A stretch of 64,000 nt of DNA, taken from Leishmania mexicana MHOM/GT/2001/U1103 (Eukaryota; Euglenozoa; Kinetoplastea; Trypanosomatida; Trypanosomatidae). The notes beneath the pieces were generated by a model, which was not told the origin of the DNA, searched no databases, and was given only the letters and a program-made list of their open reading frames with translations. Shown one piece after another: positions 1 through 10,675 of the stretch. The translations under genes were made by a program, and so were the position numbers. Every line of letters begins with the position of its first letter. Within the stretch, counting starts at the first letter, position 1. The stretch spans positions 1,310,556 to 1,374,555 of the forward strand of contig NC_018337.1 in the NCBI RefSeq assembly GCF_000234665.1, given 5' to 3'.

Positions 1-2
1 GG

Positions 3-31
3 GTAGAGTGGAGCTGAATTCATGCTGTATG
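3..31. mobile_element. End of a dispersed SIDER-like element, truncated by the window edge
   Basis: GTAGAGTGGAGCTGAATTCA and the following bases match 54168-54196 in the same orientation, differing only by transitions. The rest of the element would lie to the left, outside the window. Confidence 0.5.
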
Positions 32-2645
32 ACAGCGTGCTCAATACGTCCGAACACGGGGGGTGAACGACGGGGTTGCCACGCGAGTGTGTGCAATGAT
101 TCGTGCAGTGTGGGCATGGGGAGGTTGTTTCCTGTTGTCTTGGTTATTTGTTGAGCGCCAATAACGCGCCACCGTGCGCCTCCACGCAATGTCGGCGGTG
201 ATATGCTAAAATGCCTTGTGTGTTTCTGTGAAAGAAGAAAGAAGCACGCGTGTGAGGTATCTGCGGCGCGCATCAGGATGATGAATACGGGGCATGGTGA
301 CCGATTAAAACCCGAAGAGGTACTACGACAAGGCGGCCTACGCTGCATGGCATGTCGGCTGTCTCTCTCCGCCTCCTTCCTCTCTTCCGCCACCAGCCCG
401 CACGCATGCGCACGGGAGCCGGCTTCGCCGCTGTAGAGGTGCTGTAGTTGCTTTTTTTTTCTCTGCTACAGTCGTGTTCAAATAGGGCCGAGGCGTGCCC
501 GCTCACGCCTGACGCCTTTCTTGCTCCCAATACTGTGTGCGTCCCACATACCACAAGGTTTTTTTCTCTGGCCGTTGCTGTGGCCCTGCCCCAAGCGCCG
601 GTCACGCGACCTGACTTTCTCGACTTCTCCCTCTCGCTTTCCGTTCACTCCTCGTCTTTAAATGAGCGGCCTCTCGGCCACCACCATCACCACTCGCAGA
701 AATGGTCGTGCGCTTTCTAAGCGGAACGCTCGGTAGGCAGCGGCAGCCACCACACCAACAGCACAAGCTACAAAGCGGTACGGTGCTTCTTCTCGGTGGG
801 CATTCATCCACATACATGCGCTTCAGAAAGTCACGGACGAGACTCGCACGCACGCGCAGCTGACCGTTCTCCTTCCTTTGTCTCTCCGTTCTGTAATAGA
901 AAACGTACGGTTAAGCAACTTTGGAATTCCCACGAGTCTGTATCCCGCACTCGCCTTGGAGCTGTCTGCTCCACCTGCTACACGCTCTTCTCTCGTCATC
1001 ACTCTCTCTCCCCTTCGCGCCACGTTACATGCCGGTGCGTGGCTGTGAGTGCGTTTCTCTTTGTTGTGTAGTGTCGACTTCCAATCCTGTGATGAACCAT
1101 GCTTCTCCCTCTCTCCCTCATGAAGCTACCTCGCCACTCGTCAACGGTTTGGAGTAACGCTAGAAGTACGATGATGTATGTGATTGCGGCTCGCCTTCGG
1201 ACATTTTTTTTCTTCTGCGAGGAAAGGGGTGCGGTGGGTGATACGTATGTGTATGCCATGGTGCGTCGGTGCGTGTCAATCTGTGCACCGGCCTATGCCG
1301 CCTTCTTTTTGGTGCTGACTCGCTGCCCCTTTGTCTCTCTCATCCGACTCCTGCTTTCCTCTGGACATGTCGTGCGTGAGAGAAACGACATGGCACTTGG
1401 GTGTCTGATTTGATGTGTGTGTGTACGTGTGCATGCGTGTTACATGGGGTCTGTATTTGATCTGCAACGGTTTACGTGGCGCGCACTATGCCTAGCGTGC
1501 AGCCACGAATATATCAAGCCTCCGGGAGTTTCCCTTGGTCTCCGGCTCTCTGCTATACAGTTCTGACTGGCGCCCGACACCCGCATAAGAGCGTGTAAAA
1601 GTTGCTTCGTTGGAATCACAGCGTGGCGCGTTTGCTCCGGTCTCTCTCTCTCGCTCTTTTTTTGATAGCCCTCGCGGCGGACTATCTGTTTATGTGGCCC
1701 CGACTCACCAACATGTAAAATCCCCCTTCTCGTGGCATGCCGTTTTCAGGAGGGGAGGCTATCCTGGGCATAGCCCTTCTAGCTCAGCACCATTGCTTGA
1801 AACCCCTGCAACCTTTGTCCTTTTTCCATCTACCTTTTCTGCATCACCACACACACACATAGATACATCACTTGCGGCATCACTGTTGCCCTCCACCCGT
1901 GCACCTGTCTTCTGAATTACCCTCTCACATCGTACCCCATCAGTCAGCAGTGCGCTCCCCCGCCAGCCTCCACTTCTTCACACCTGCAGCGGTACCAAGC
2001 TAAATCGGAACGAAAGGCGGTTCACAGTGATTTCGCGTCTCGAATCGTCCTCAGTGGGCCTTTTTGTTTTTGTGCGTGTGCTTGTCGCTCTCTCCCTCTA
2101 CCGCGTTCCTGTGACTTGGATAGGAGTGGGGGGGCCGTATCCATCTCTCCTCACCCCGCCCCATCCCCGGTGTGTTGCCGGCGTTCTTTTCATTCCTGTT
2201 CTCTTTGGTGTTACTCCTCCGGTCGGCGTCGTCTTTTTTACGTGTTGTCGGCGCGTTGCTCGAACGAAGAAGCCAATAAAAAAAACCAACGTAGGAGAAA
2301 CCAGTACGAAACGAAAAAGAGAAAAGGGGGACGCCCTCGCGTGTCTGCCGAGGTGACCGTCCGTGTTCCGTTGGTCTGTCGTCACATTTATTTTTTCCCC
2401 CTTGTCGTTTACTTATACCTCTTCCCCCCCCCCTTCCCCCTTACCCTAGACCCTTTACTCCCACAACAACATTTTTTTTGTGTGTGTTTCATTTATTTTT
2501 TTCTTCTTGGTGTGTGCGTGCGTGTGCGGGGGTGGGGGAACTTTCTTCTCGGGTCTGTGCCTGTGCCTGTGCCTCTGTGTGCGTCTGCAGAGCTGCGTCG
2601 TCGAGGTCGTTGTCAGTGCTCTCCTGGTCTTTTGTTTTCGTGTTT

Positions 2646-2685
2646 CGCCCTCCCTCTCTACCACCTTGTTTCGTTCCCATTGCAG
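2646..2685 (+). promoter_or_regulatory. Predicted spliced-leader acceptor for topoisomerase IB large subunit
   Basis: A pyrimidine tract ends in CATTGCAG at 2685, giving a leader of 176 nt before the ATG at 2862. It has the form of a trypanosomatid trans-splice site. Confidence 0.6.
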
Positions 2686-2861
2686 ACACGCACAAAGGTG
2701 GCAGGCGCTGCCTTCGTGATTGCTTCCTTTACTGCCCGCGAGCGTGTGCGTGTGTGTCTGTGTGTGTATCTCTTGCGCCATCTACTTATCCTTTCGTCCC
2801 ACTGTCTCACCTGGGTACTCTTCGCCGTTTCTGTTGTCACCGTAACACCATCCGCAGCATC

Positions 2862-4775
2862 ATGAAGGTGGAAAATAGCAAGATGGAGGTGAAGCGAGAG
2901 CAGAGCCACTCCAATGAGGATGATGAGAGCAACGAGGAGGACCTGAACTGGTGGGAGCAGGAGAACCTCCGTATCGCCATGAAGGGCGAGCGTCGCTGGG
3001 AGACGCTGGCCCACAATGGCGTCCTTTTTCCGCCCGAGTACGAGCCCCATGGCATCCCCATCTTGTACGATGGACGCGAGTTCAAGATGACGCCGGAGGA
3101 AGAAGAGGTGGCGACAATGTTCGCCGTGATGAAGGAGCACGACTACTACCGCATGGAGGTGTTCCGGCGCAACTTCTTCGAAAGCTGGCGCGAGATTCTG
3201 GACAAGCGCCAGCACCCCATCCGTCGCCTGGAGCTCTGCGACTTCGAGCCCATCTATCAGTGGCACCTCGTCCAGCGGGAAAAGAAGCTCAACCGGACGA
3301 AAGAAGAGAAGAAGGCCATCAAGGAGAAGCAGGACGCGGAGGCAGAGCCGTACCGCTACTGCGTCTGGGACGGACGTCGCGAGCAGGTGGCGAATTTCCG
3401 CGTTGAGCCGCCGGGCCTGTTCCGCGGACGCGGCAAGCACCCGCTGATGGGCAAGCTGAAGGTGCGCGTGCAGCCGGAGGACATTACAATCAATATTGGC
3501 GAGACGGCCGAGGCGCCGGTGCCGCCTGCGGGACACAAATGGGCTGCTGTGCAGCACGACCACACCGTGACGTGGCTTGCCATGTGGCGCGACAGCGTGG
3601 CTGGAAACATGAAGTACGTCATGCTCGCCCCGTCTTCCAGTGTCAAGGGACAGTCCGACATGGTGAAGTTCGAGAAGGCGCGCAAGCTCAAGGACAAAGT
3701 GGATGACATTCGCGCATCCTACATGGAGGATTTCAAGTCGAATGATGTGCACGTGGCGCAGCGGGCCGTGGCCATGTACTTTATTGACCGTCTCGCCCTC
3801 CGCGTTGGTAATGAGAAGGGCGAGGACGAGGCGGATACGGTGGGTTGCTGCTCGCTGCGTGTGGAGCACATCCAGCTCATGCCGGACAACATCGTGCGGT
3901 TCGATTTCCTGGGCAAGGACTCGATCCGTTACCAGAACGATGTGGCGGTGCTGCCGGAGGTGTACGCGCTACTGCAGCGTTTCACTCGTCGTAAGTCGCC
4001 GGACATGGACATCTTTGACCAGCTCAACCCCACGCAGCTGAATGACCACCTCAAGGCCTTCATGGACGGCCTCTCTGCCAAGGTGTTCCGTACCTACAAT
4101 GCCTCCATCACCCTCGATCGGTGGTTCAAAGAAAAGCCGGTCGACCCCAAATGGTCCATCGCGGACAAGCTGGCCTACTTCAACAAAGCGAACACCGAGG
4201 TGGCCATTCTGTGCAACCATCAGAAGTCCGTCTCGAAGAACTTCAAGCTGCAGATGATGCAGCTGACCACCAAGTCCGAGTACACCCGCAAGACGATTGG
4301 ACTTCTCGAGAAGGCGGAGGTGACCGCCAAGAAGAAGTCGGTCGAGGAGGCCGCGAGGGAGTTTCTGGAGGAGCAGGACCGCATGCAGCGCGAGTGGCTC
4401 GAGAGCTACGGCACGGAGGAGCAGAAGAAGGAGTTCGAGGAGATCGTGGAAAAGCGTACGGCGCCGCGCGTGAGATCTGGGAAGAAGAAATCCTCGTCGG
4501 GCACCAAGAAGGCCAAGTCCGCATCTGGCAAGAAGAGGGCCGCCAGGAAGAAGAAGTCTGCCAAGAAGAGTGGAAAGGCTTCGAGCAAGAAGGCAGCAAG
4601 CAAGTCCTCCAAGAAGGCATCGAAGAAGTCGAAGGAGGAGGACGAGGACGAGGATGACGTGCCGCTCATGAGCATGGCAGTCAAGACGAAGAAGACGGCT
4701 GGCGTCAAGCGGCAGCGCGCCGACAAGGGGGTCAGTGACGACGACGATGTACCCCTTGCAGCCCTGAAGGTGTAG
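2862..4775 (+). CDS. TOP1L: DNA topoisomerase IB, large subunit
   Basis: The protein of 637 residues is the large subunit of the split kinetoplastid topoisomerase IB, which relaxes supercoils in nucleus and kinetoplast by nicking one strand. I chose the ATG at 2862; the open frame extends upstream without another ATG into pyrimidine-rich leader. The N-terminal part matches the topoisomerase I DNA-binding domain, followed by the catalytic core. R314 (in LRVGNEKGEDEAD), K352 (in FLGKDSIRY), R410 (in VFRTYNAS) and H453 (in CNHQKSVSKNF) fall at the numbers known for Leishmania donovani LdTOP1L. The last 150 or so residues are a Lys/Ser/Ala-rich tail that probably acts in nuclear targeting. The active-site tyrosine is absent, as expected: in this family it sits in a separate small subunit with an SKxxY motif, not found in this window. 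Confidence 0.97.
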   Translation: MKVENSKMEVKREQSHSNEDDESNEEDLNWWEQENLRIAMKGERRWETLAHNGVLFPPEYEPHGIPILYDGREFKMTPEEEEVATMFAVMKEHDYYRMEVFRRNFFESWREILDKRQHPIRRLELCDFEPIYQWHLVQREKKLNRTKEEKKAIKEKQDAEAEPYRYCVWDGRREQVANFRVEPPGLFRGRGKHPLMGKLKVRVQPEDITINIGETAEAPVPPAGHKWAAVQHDHTVTWLAMWRDSVAGNMKYVMLAPSSSVKGQSDMVKFEKARKLKDKVDDIRASYMEDFKSNDVHVAQRAVAMYFIDRLALRVGNEKGEDEADTVGCCSLRVEHIQLMPDNIVRFDFLGKDSIRYQNDVAVLPEVYALLQRFTRRKSPDMDIFDQLNPTQLNDHLKAFMDGLSAKVFRTYNASITLDRWFKEKPVDPKWSIADKLAYFNKANTEVAILCNHQKSVSKNFKLQMMQLTTKSEYTRKTIGLLEKAEVTAKKKSVEEAAREFLEEQDRMQREWLESYGTEEQKKEFEEIVEKRTAPRVRSGKKKSSSGTKKAKSASGKKRAARKKKSAKKSGKASSKKAASKSSKKASKKSKEEDEDEDDVPLMSMAVKTKKTAGVKRQRADKGVSDDDDVPLAALKV

Positions 4776-6439
4776 GTACGAATACTGCACCGCGTAAGAG
4801 AGGAAAAAGGGAGCGAAGGAATATGCCCCCACTCGCCAACGCCGAGGGATGTGTGCTATGCTGCGATGAGTGTGTTGCATTTCGGTGTCTATTTATTTTC
4901 GTGTGTGCATAACGTCGTCGATGCTCTCAGCGGTTTACTTCCGTGTGCACATTCACGAGACGACTCTGTTCGTCTGTCGGTGTCGGAGTGCGTATGGTTG
5001 TGGTGTGGGTGGTCCTCTGGATCCTCATGCGTTTGTGTTTGTTGTGTGTGTGTGTAGAGGTGAGTCTTCTGGAGTTGACCCCCCCCCGTACCCTGCCCCT
5101 TTCCCGGCCTTTAGTCCCCTCTCCCTCGTATGTTCTCGTGCACACGCCCTTGTGTGTTCGGGCGGTCCTTAACCGCTAGAGTTCGAACTCGGTTGTCGCG
5201 GGTACTGCAGGTTGTGTATGTATGTGTGCGTGTACGTGTGTGTATGTGCTTGCTAGTGCGTGCGTGGGTCGCCCAGTCTCTTGTTCGCTTTCACCAGTCA
5301 CTGCTCATGGAAAAGTGGGCGAAGCGAAAGTGAAGCATGGCATGTAGAGATGCCCTCTTGTAGACGCACGCGTTGCCTGGTTGGTGTGGTTGCGAACCGT
5401 TGCACGGATGGCGGCTCTGAATGTTCACCGTTTTTTTTTCTTCGCGTGGGTGGGGGGAGGGGGGGAAGCCTCGCATGCGTCTCTGTGTATCTATAAGTGT
5501 CTCCATTTGTTCTCCCCCATCACTGTTCGGCGTTTTGCTGTTGTCTATGTGAGCACGGCGTATACCTGTGTGCGCCCACCTCTTTTCTTCCTCCTCAATG
5601 TCACCGCTGCCACGATGCGAGGGCGTGTCGCGGAGAAGAGCGGGAGAGGGCCGATGTCGACCATCTCAATAGAGCAAGGCGAGCGAAGGGCAAAGTCATA
5701 CACGTTCTCTAGGGCCGCTACTCTGCGTCACCGTGTACATGGCCAGGAGGAGTACCTGAACACGTTGGTGGGCAAGACATCCACCGCGGCGCTACCTAGA
5801 ACACGTGGCTGCCAGGGAGGCGGATATGGCGAGTGGGAAGCCGAAGCCTTGACACTCCGAGCCTGCCAGCTCCTCATGTTTCGTTTGCGAACGCCCATCA
5901 TGCCTCTCCTCCCCTCCCACTTCCTTCCGTCGTCTTGACATCTCTGCGAATTCCTTCGCCCACTCTTGACGTTGCAGCCCGGTGAATGAGTCCACCCTGG
6001 TGTGGCACCGGCGCTGCTATCCAAGGCACGAAAGACCGCGGGGCCATACACACACACACGCAAACCTGGTCAGACAAGCGCGCCACCGCAGAGCCGCTTT
6101 ACCGGGCTGCCGTCTTCGTGTGTGGTGGTGGTTTGCTTTCTGTATGTGTGTGGGGGTGGGTAGGGGTGTGCTGCTCGTGCCACTTCTTACTTTCCTCACG
6201 TTGACGCTCATAGAAACGGTGGTGGTGGCCAGAACTGCAGAGTACCACTGCACTCCCGCGCCTCCTCACATAGAGACAGACAGGAAACGGCACTGCCAAC
6301 GTGGCGAGGTAGTTTTGCGAGCTGCAGTCGCGCTTCCACCGCCCCTCTCGCAGTTCGCCGCCGTTTTTCGGGTGGTGGTGTTGCCCCACGTTGTTGTTTG
6401 TTCCCCTCTTCCGTTGCGGCTGTTGGTGTGGCGGTGTCC
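4776..6439. other. Spacer, topoisomerase to LRR/SFI1-like gene
   Basis: GT-rich 3' region, then leader sequence. A frame from the ATG at 5614 to 5938 (108 residues) is the only less simple one; I do not recognise it and do not call it. Confidence 0.55.
6331..6353 (+). promoter_or_regulatory. Predicted spliced-leader acceptor for the LRR/SFI1-like gene
   Basis: CGCTTCCACCGCCCCTCTCG followed by CAG at 6351-6353 gives a leader of about 86 nt. Confidence 0.45.
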
Positions 6440-9400
6440 ATGTCGACTGTGACACTGTCCTCCGCCGTGCGGGCGAACCCGCGCCTCGTTAGCTCGTCGT
6501 TGGAGAAGATGACCTGCAACGCACAGGGGATCACCGTGGTGGACATCTACCCCTCTGTGTTGTCGGCCCTGGCCGCGAAGGGTGCACCTGTAAGCGTCGC
6601 CGAGAGTGCTCGCGTCTTTGTGCAGGCCGCCCGGTGTAGCCGTCGCGCGCAGCTACTGAGCACAGAGGGCGACGGGGACCGTGTCCAGGATAGGCAGGCC
6701 ACCTCCCCTGGCCCTGCCGTCACCGCTGGCGTGGGCAGCAGCAACTCGCCGGTCGGGAAAAAGAAATCGGCAGCCAACGAGGACTCCTACTTGAATTGCT
6801 TCAATGTGGGCATTGCCATGAGCCTGCACACGGTGCTGCTCTCGCGCAACCGCATCTCGAACTTGCTCGGCATAGTGCAGTTCAGGCACTGCGTGTGTCT
6901 GTCACTTCTGGGAAACCGCATTCGCACCATCGAGGATTGCGAGCCACTCGCCATGCTGCCTGATTTGCAATATCTTTCCCTGGAGTACAACCCGGTTACA
7001 CGGCTACCGCACTACCGCGCGCATCTGCTGCGAATCTGCTCGTGGCCGCAAGAGTTGTCCCCCAGCACCTGCCGTCTGCGCAAACTAGACAGCGCCGCTG
7101 TCACCACGGCGGAGTTGAAACATGCCATGTTGTGCCTTTTGCGGGAGTCGGCGTTGATGCCGGAGCTGCTCTACCGCATGCAGCTCCTCGCATTTCTGGT
7201 GGACATCGAAAACCGACAGCGTCTGCACCGCGAACTGCGTCTGCGGGGTCACGTCTTGCATGACTTGGGCGAACATGCAAGTATGGAGCTGTTGCTGGAG
7301 CGAGGGGTGGCGCACGCGCTGTCTCGGGTCGGAGTTGCAGGGGCGGCGCACATGGCTCGCCGGCTTGTGCGCGATCATCGTCTCCTGGGCACAACCTCGA
7401 CTTCTCCCAGTGCGCACAGCAGTGCGCAGCCGGCCCGAGCACAGGCACCACGCACGCACACGCACACAAGCGTCACAGAGGAGAAAGGCGTGTGTGAGGC
7501 CGTAGACGAGAAAAGCGGCAGGGCACCCGACGTCACGACCACCAGGGCCACCAACTTCGCATCTGACACAATGGACCCGAGCGAAATTGCGAGCGTCAGC
7601 ACCGTCTCCTCCTGCTCACTGTTGTCGAGCACCTCATCCGGTGGCGCGAGTGTGCTGCAGTCGCTGTCGCACCTGCTTGCAAGCAAGGAGCTGGACTGGA
7701 GTCGGAGGTCCTTGCGCCGTGCCGACGCCACGGAGGCGGCTGACACGTGTAAAACTTGGTCGAAGGACGCGTTCCGGCAGACGATCGTCTCTCTTGATGT
7801 CCGCCTGTGCACACTGCTCCTGCGCATCGCGAGCGTTGCGGGGCAGACGCTGACGTCCCATGATGTCGGCTGCCTTTGCGAGGTGTGGCTGCACGCCGTC
7901 TCGCATTGCACGCCACCGGAGGCGGCAGAGGTTAATGTGACGGGACCACGGCGACTGGTTGTCGAGTTCGGCACCGCAGCGGCGGGGCGCAAGAGTACCA
8001 AGAGAAGAGGTGCTGTGGCGGGCCTGGTAGCAATGAAACCACGGGAAGCCAGCCCTGGCACAGCAGTCACCAGTCGCATACCAATGGACACGGCTGCACA
8101 GGTGGAGACGAGCATCAAGGACGCTCTTGAAAAGGAGTCGCAGTGTCTCTCTAGCACCTCATCGTCACCGCCGCAGCTGGAGCACCGCGACGCGGAGGAC
8201 ATGACGATGGACTGCACAAAGATATCCATGACGTCGCTTTCCTCGGACGCCGCACTGCTGCCTCGGGATGCGGTTCCGCTGCCCACCACTCGCTCTCGAA
8301 CAGAGCCGACGCAGCTATCGATGCGGAGCCGTGAGACCACGGGAAGCACGGGCGCAAGTGCTGCACTTCACGCTATCGCGCAAGACTCGGCATCTTCGAT
8401 GACATCCGCTTGCGCCACGTCTATTCACGCATTTGAGGCGCTCGCACGCGGACGTTTCAAGCGACGCGTTTTTCAGCAGTGGTGCTCGGCGCTGCGACAT
8501 CGCTGGCAAACACGCATCGTGGCGGCCTACATTCGCGAAAAGGTCAGCGACGGCGCCGCTGCGAACATTCGGAGTCCATCCTGGGGTGGCCTTCTTACCC
8601 AGGTGACCTACGTTGAGCGCAAGCGCGGCTTCTTCACTGTTTGGCGGCGGCGAGCGCAGCTACACCGCGACCGCCGCACTCGGCGGCTCCGTAGAATATG
8701 GCACCTGTGGCGCCAGAAAGCGGCAACATCGTTCATCCTTCGTGTGCGGTGCGAGCAGACATCCGCGCTGGTCGCGCAGCACATGCGGGACGTGGCGTTT
8801 CGCACATGGAAGTCCAAGGCGGAAAAGAGGGCAAGCGAGCGGTGCACGGCGGCTCAGCGCCGCATCTTTGCAGAGGGGCCGCTCAGTACAGACACCGTTC
8901 TCGCACTAGCATCCCCCACACCTGTGATGGTGCATCTGGCCGCCCGCACACCGTCACCGCGCATTACGGTGCTGCGCCGCACCCTGGCAGACGCACTAAC
9001 GCCTCGCAGAGAAACCTGCACCACAGTAGTGGAAGCACCATCCGTCACCTCGGGGCTTGATGAGGTTCTCTCGGACACACCTGCAGCAGTGGCAGAAAGC
9101 CCGGTCATCATGTCTGTTTGGCGTCACGTGGCGACCCTCGAAAGGCGCGCATCCCCACCGCACGCTTCGGCGTCTGTGATCCATAAAGAAATGCCACACG
9201 ACTGCTGTGCGCGCAGCTCCTCAGATGACGAGGCGGGGCTTTCCGCTGTGGGAGCGTCACCAAGTTGTGCGGTCAGTGTCGCGAGCGGTACCGCCACGCC
9301 GTTCGCCGGGGCTACCTCCCCGGAGTGGGTGCAGCAGCCACAACCGCTCTGCGACGCCGCGAGGTCCCGAGCACTGTTCAGTGGCCCCAGCGGTGAGCTT

Positions 9401-10069
9401 TCGCCGCCGCCTGCAATGCGCATACTTTTCTCGCCCGAGCCTAGGGCCCAAAGCGCTGGGCTGAATCGATGCAACCACACCATCGACGCCGCCACAGTGC
9501 AGCCGCGGCCTTTGCAGCCGTCTTCAGCGCCGCTCCCACTCGCACGGGCACACGCTAGGCCATCCGCAGTTGTGCTGGGGCCTTCAGTAAAGTCGACCTC
9601 TTACAGATTCTATGGCTCTTCAAGGCCAAGCCGTCTTCCGTCCACCACCGCTGCCCGTCGAGCGATTGTGCAGTCATCGTCTACGACCGAGGTGGCAGCC
9701 GCACCGGGCGACGTGGACTGGCCGTACCCTGCTGCCGATGTCGAGGCGTTGGTGCAGCGGGCGAAGCAACTGGAGATCGATCGTGACTACCTCATAGAAA
9801 CTCTGCGGAGCCTTCATCTCTCTCAGCAGAAGCACTGCACACAGGAAAGACCGCAGCAACCGCATGCAGCCTCCAGAGCAGATTCTGTATTGCTGCCCTC
9901 CCCGGCGCCGCCGGCGCCATCCTTCACTGTTGCCGAGCAACTGGAAGGGCGGTGCGCCTCTCTGGAGGAGGAGGTGCATCGACTGGAGAAGTTTGTGGCT
10001 GCGCTACAAGACGAGCGACACCAGCTTCTGGATAATATGAAGCGTAGTATGTTCCGTTACAGAACGTAA
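6440..10069 (+). CDS. Leucine-rich repeat protein with SFI1-like repeats and C-terminal coiled coil
   Basis: The protein has 1209 residues; the first ATG of the frame is at 6440 and an upstream extension lacks ATG. Residues about 127-210 form SDS22-type leucine-rich repeats (VLLSRNRIS, LSLLGNRIRTIED, LQYLSLEYNPVTRLP) with a C-terminal cap. Residues about 215-660 are long, Ser/Thr/Ala-rich and probably disordered. Residues about 666-800 hold spaced aromatic units such as FKRRVFQQWCSALRHRW, RGFFTVWRRRAQLHRD, LRRIWHLWRQKA and VAFRTWKSKA; these resemble the centrin-binding repeats of SFI1. After another disordered stretch, two short coiled coils lie at about 1094-1125 and 1164-1209. By analogy with SFI1 and LRR centrosome proteins, I infer a basal-body or flagellar-base scaffold that recruits centrin. 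No enzyme motif is visible. Confidence 0.88.
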   Translation: MSTVTLSSAVRANPRLVSSSLEKMTCNAQGITVVDIYPSVLSALAAKGAPVSVAESARVFVQAARCSRRAQLLSTEGDGDRVQDRQATSPGPAVTAGVGSSNSPVGKKKSAANEDSYLNCFNVGIAMSLHTVLLSRNRISNLLGIVQFRHCVCLSLLGNRIRTIEDCEPLAMLPDLQYLSLEYNPVTRLPHYRAHLLRICSWPQELSPSTCRLRKLDSAAVTTAELKHAMLCLLRESALMPELLYRMQLLAFLVDIENRQRLHRELRLRGHVLHDLGEHASMELLLERGVAHALSRVGVAGAAHMARRLVRDHRLLGTTSTSPSAHSSAQPARAQAPRTHTHTSVTEEKGVCEAVDEKSGRAPDVTTTRATNFASDTMDPSEIASVSTVSSCSLLSSTSSGGASVLQSLSHLLASKELDWSRRSLRRADATEAADTCKTWSKDAFRQTIVSLDVRLCTLLLRIASVAGQTLTSHDVGCLCEVWLHAVSHCTPPEAAEVNVTGPRRLVVEFGTAAAGRKSTKRRGAVAGLVAMKPREASPGTAVTSRIPMDTAAQVETSIKDALEKESQCLSSTSSSPPQLEHRDAEDMTMDCTKISMTSLSSDAALLPRDAVPLPTTRSRTEPTQLSMRSRETTGSTGASAALHAIAQDSASSMTSACATSIHAFEALARGRFKRRVFQQWCSALRHRWQTRIVAAYIREKVSDGAAANIRSPSWGGLLTQVTYVERKRGFFTVWRRRAQLHRDRRTRRLRRIWHLWRQKAATSFILRVRCEQTSALVAQHMRDVAFRTWKSKAEKRASERCTAAQRRIFAEGPLSTDTVLALASPTPVMVHLAARTPSPRITVLRRTLADALTPRRETCTTVVEAPSVTSGLDEVLSDTPAAVAESPVIMSVWRHVATLERRASPPHASASVIHKEMPHDCCARSSSDDEAGLSAVGASPSCAVSVASGTATPFAGATSPEWVQQPQPLCDAARSRALFSGPSGELSPPPAMRILFSPEPRAQSAGLNRCNHTIDAATVQPRPLQPSSAPLPLARAHARPSAVVLGPSVKSTSYRFYGSSRPSRLPSTTAARRAIVQSSSTTEVAAAPGDVDWPYPAADVEALVQRAKQLEIDRDYLIETLRSLHLSQQKHCTQERPQQPHAASRADSVLLPSPAPPAPSFTVAEQLEGRCASLEEEVHRLEKFVAALQDERHQLLDNMKRSMFRYRT

Positions 10070-10675
10070 AGCGCAACTTCGATACGAAACTCCGAAGAGG
10101 TTAGAAGCAACAGAATTGAGGGCAATGCCGTCTGCGCACAGCTGCGGGATAGGGTGTGCGGCCGCACACGGCCTCAGTGCTCGACGGCATATTTTGTCCT
10201 TGTCTGTTTTACGTTCACCTTAGCCTCGTCTCTCTCGCCCCCTTCTCCTATTTGAAAGATGCAGCATGTGCCGTCATGTTGGCGGGAGAAGTGTGTTTGG
10301 CGATGGCGGGTGGAACGGGGCTGCGGCCGCCGTGATCGCACGCATTTCGGCGGAAGGTTCCTAACCAGCTCAAAACGGGAAACAAAACAACAAATATAAA
10401 AACGAAGGAAAAAAATGGGGACGGCCTCGCCCCTCCCCCTTTGATGCGCAGCATCTTTCGTTGTTTTCTGTTCAGCGATGTCGCTCTCTCTCCTCTCCTC
10501 TCCTCTCCTCTTCTCTCTCTCACGCACCGCTCACACATACATACACACACGTCCGTCCGTGCAACAAGGAGAAACAAAAAAACAGGTTGAAGAGGAGGAT
10601 CGTGCGCAAACAGCGCTCGCAATCGTGAATTTTATGCGCTGTGTCAAGTGCGCGTAGGCGCAGTAGCGATAGATA
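10070..10675. other. Spacer, LRR/SFI1-like gene to CID gene
   Basis: No gene seen; it contains the TCTCC-repeat pyrimidine tract of the next gene. Confidence 0.6.
10481..10568 (+). promoter_or_regulatory. Predicted pyrimidine tract and acceptor for the CID protein
   Basis: A tract of repeated TCTCC units (10481-10532) is followed by the first AG at 10567-10568, 108 bases before the ATG. Confidence 0.55.

Larger units (their letters stand above)
1..2861. other. Spacer upstream of topoisomerase IB large subunit
   Basis: It holds the repeat end at 3-31, T-rich and C-rich tracts (C10 at 2424-2433) and GT-rich sequence. Several short frames on both strands are made of Arg/Ser/Cys/Val-rich low-complexity sequence; none has coding character. 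Confidence 0.6.

Noticed and set aside
2478..2861. N-terminal extension of the topoisomerase frame
   Set aside because: Cys/Val/Ser-rich, reads through pyrimidine tract and predicted splice site; the ATG at 2862 matches family starts and catalytic numbering.
2658..3869. 403-residue open frame antisense to the topoisomerase gene
   Set aside because: It mirrors a GC-rich gene on the other strand, has Leu/Val/His-rich shadow composition and no own signals.
5768..5781. 14-base match between 5768-5781 and 14638-14651
   Set aside because: The flanks do not align; too short to be a repeat family.
5614..5938. 108-residue frame with ATG in the second spacer
   Set aside because: Less simple than other spacer frames but without recognisable features, and minus-strand frames of similar length overlap it.
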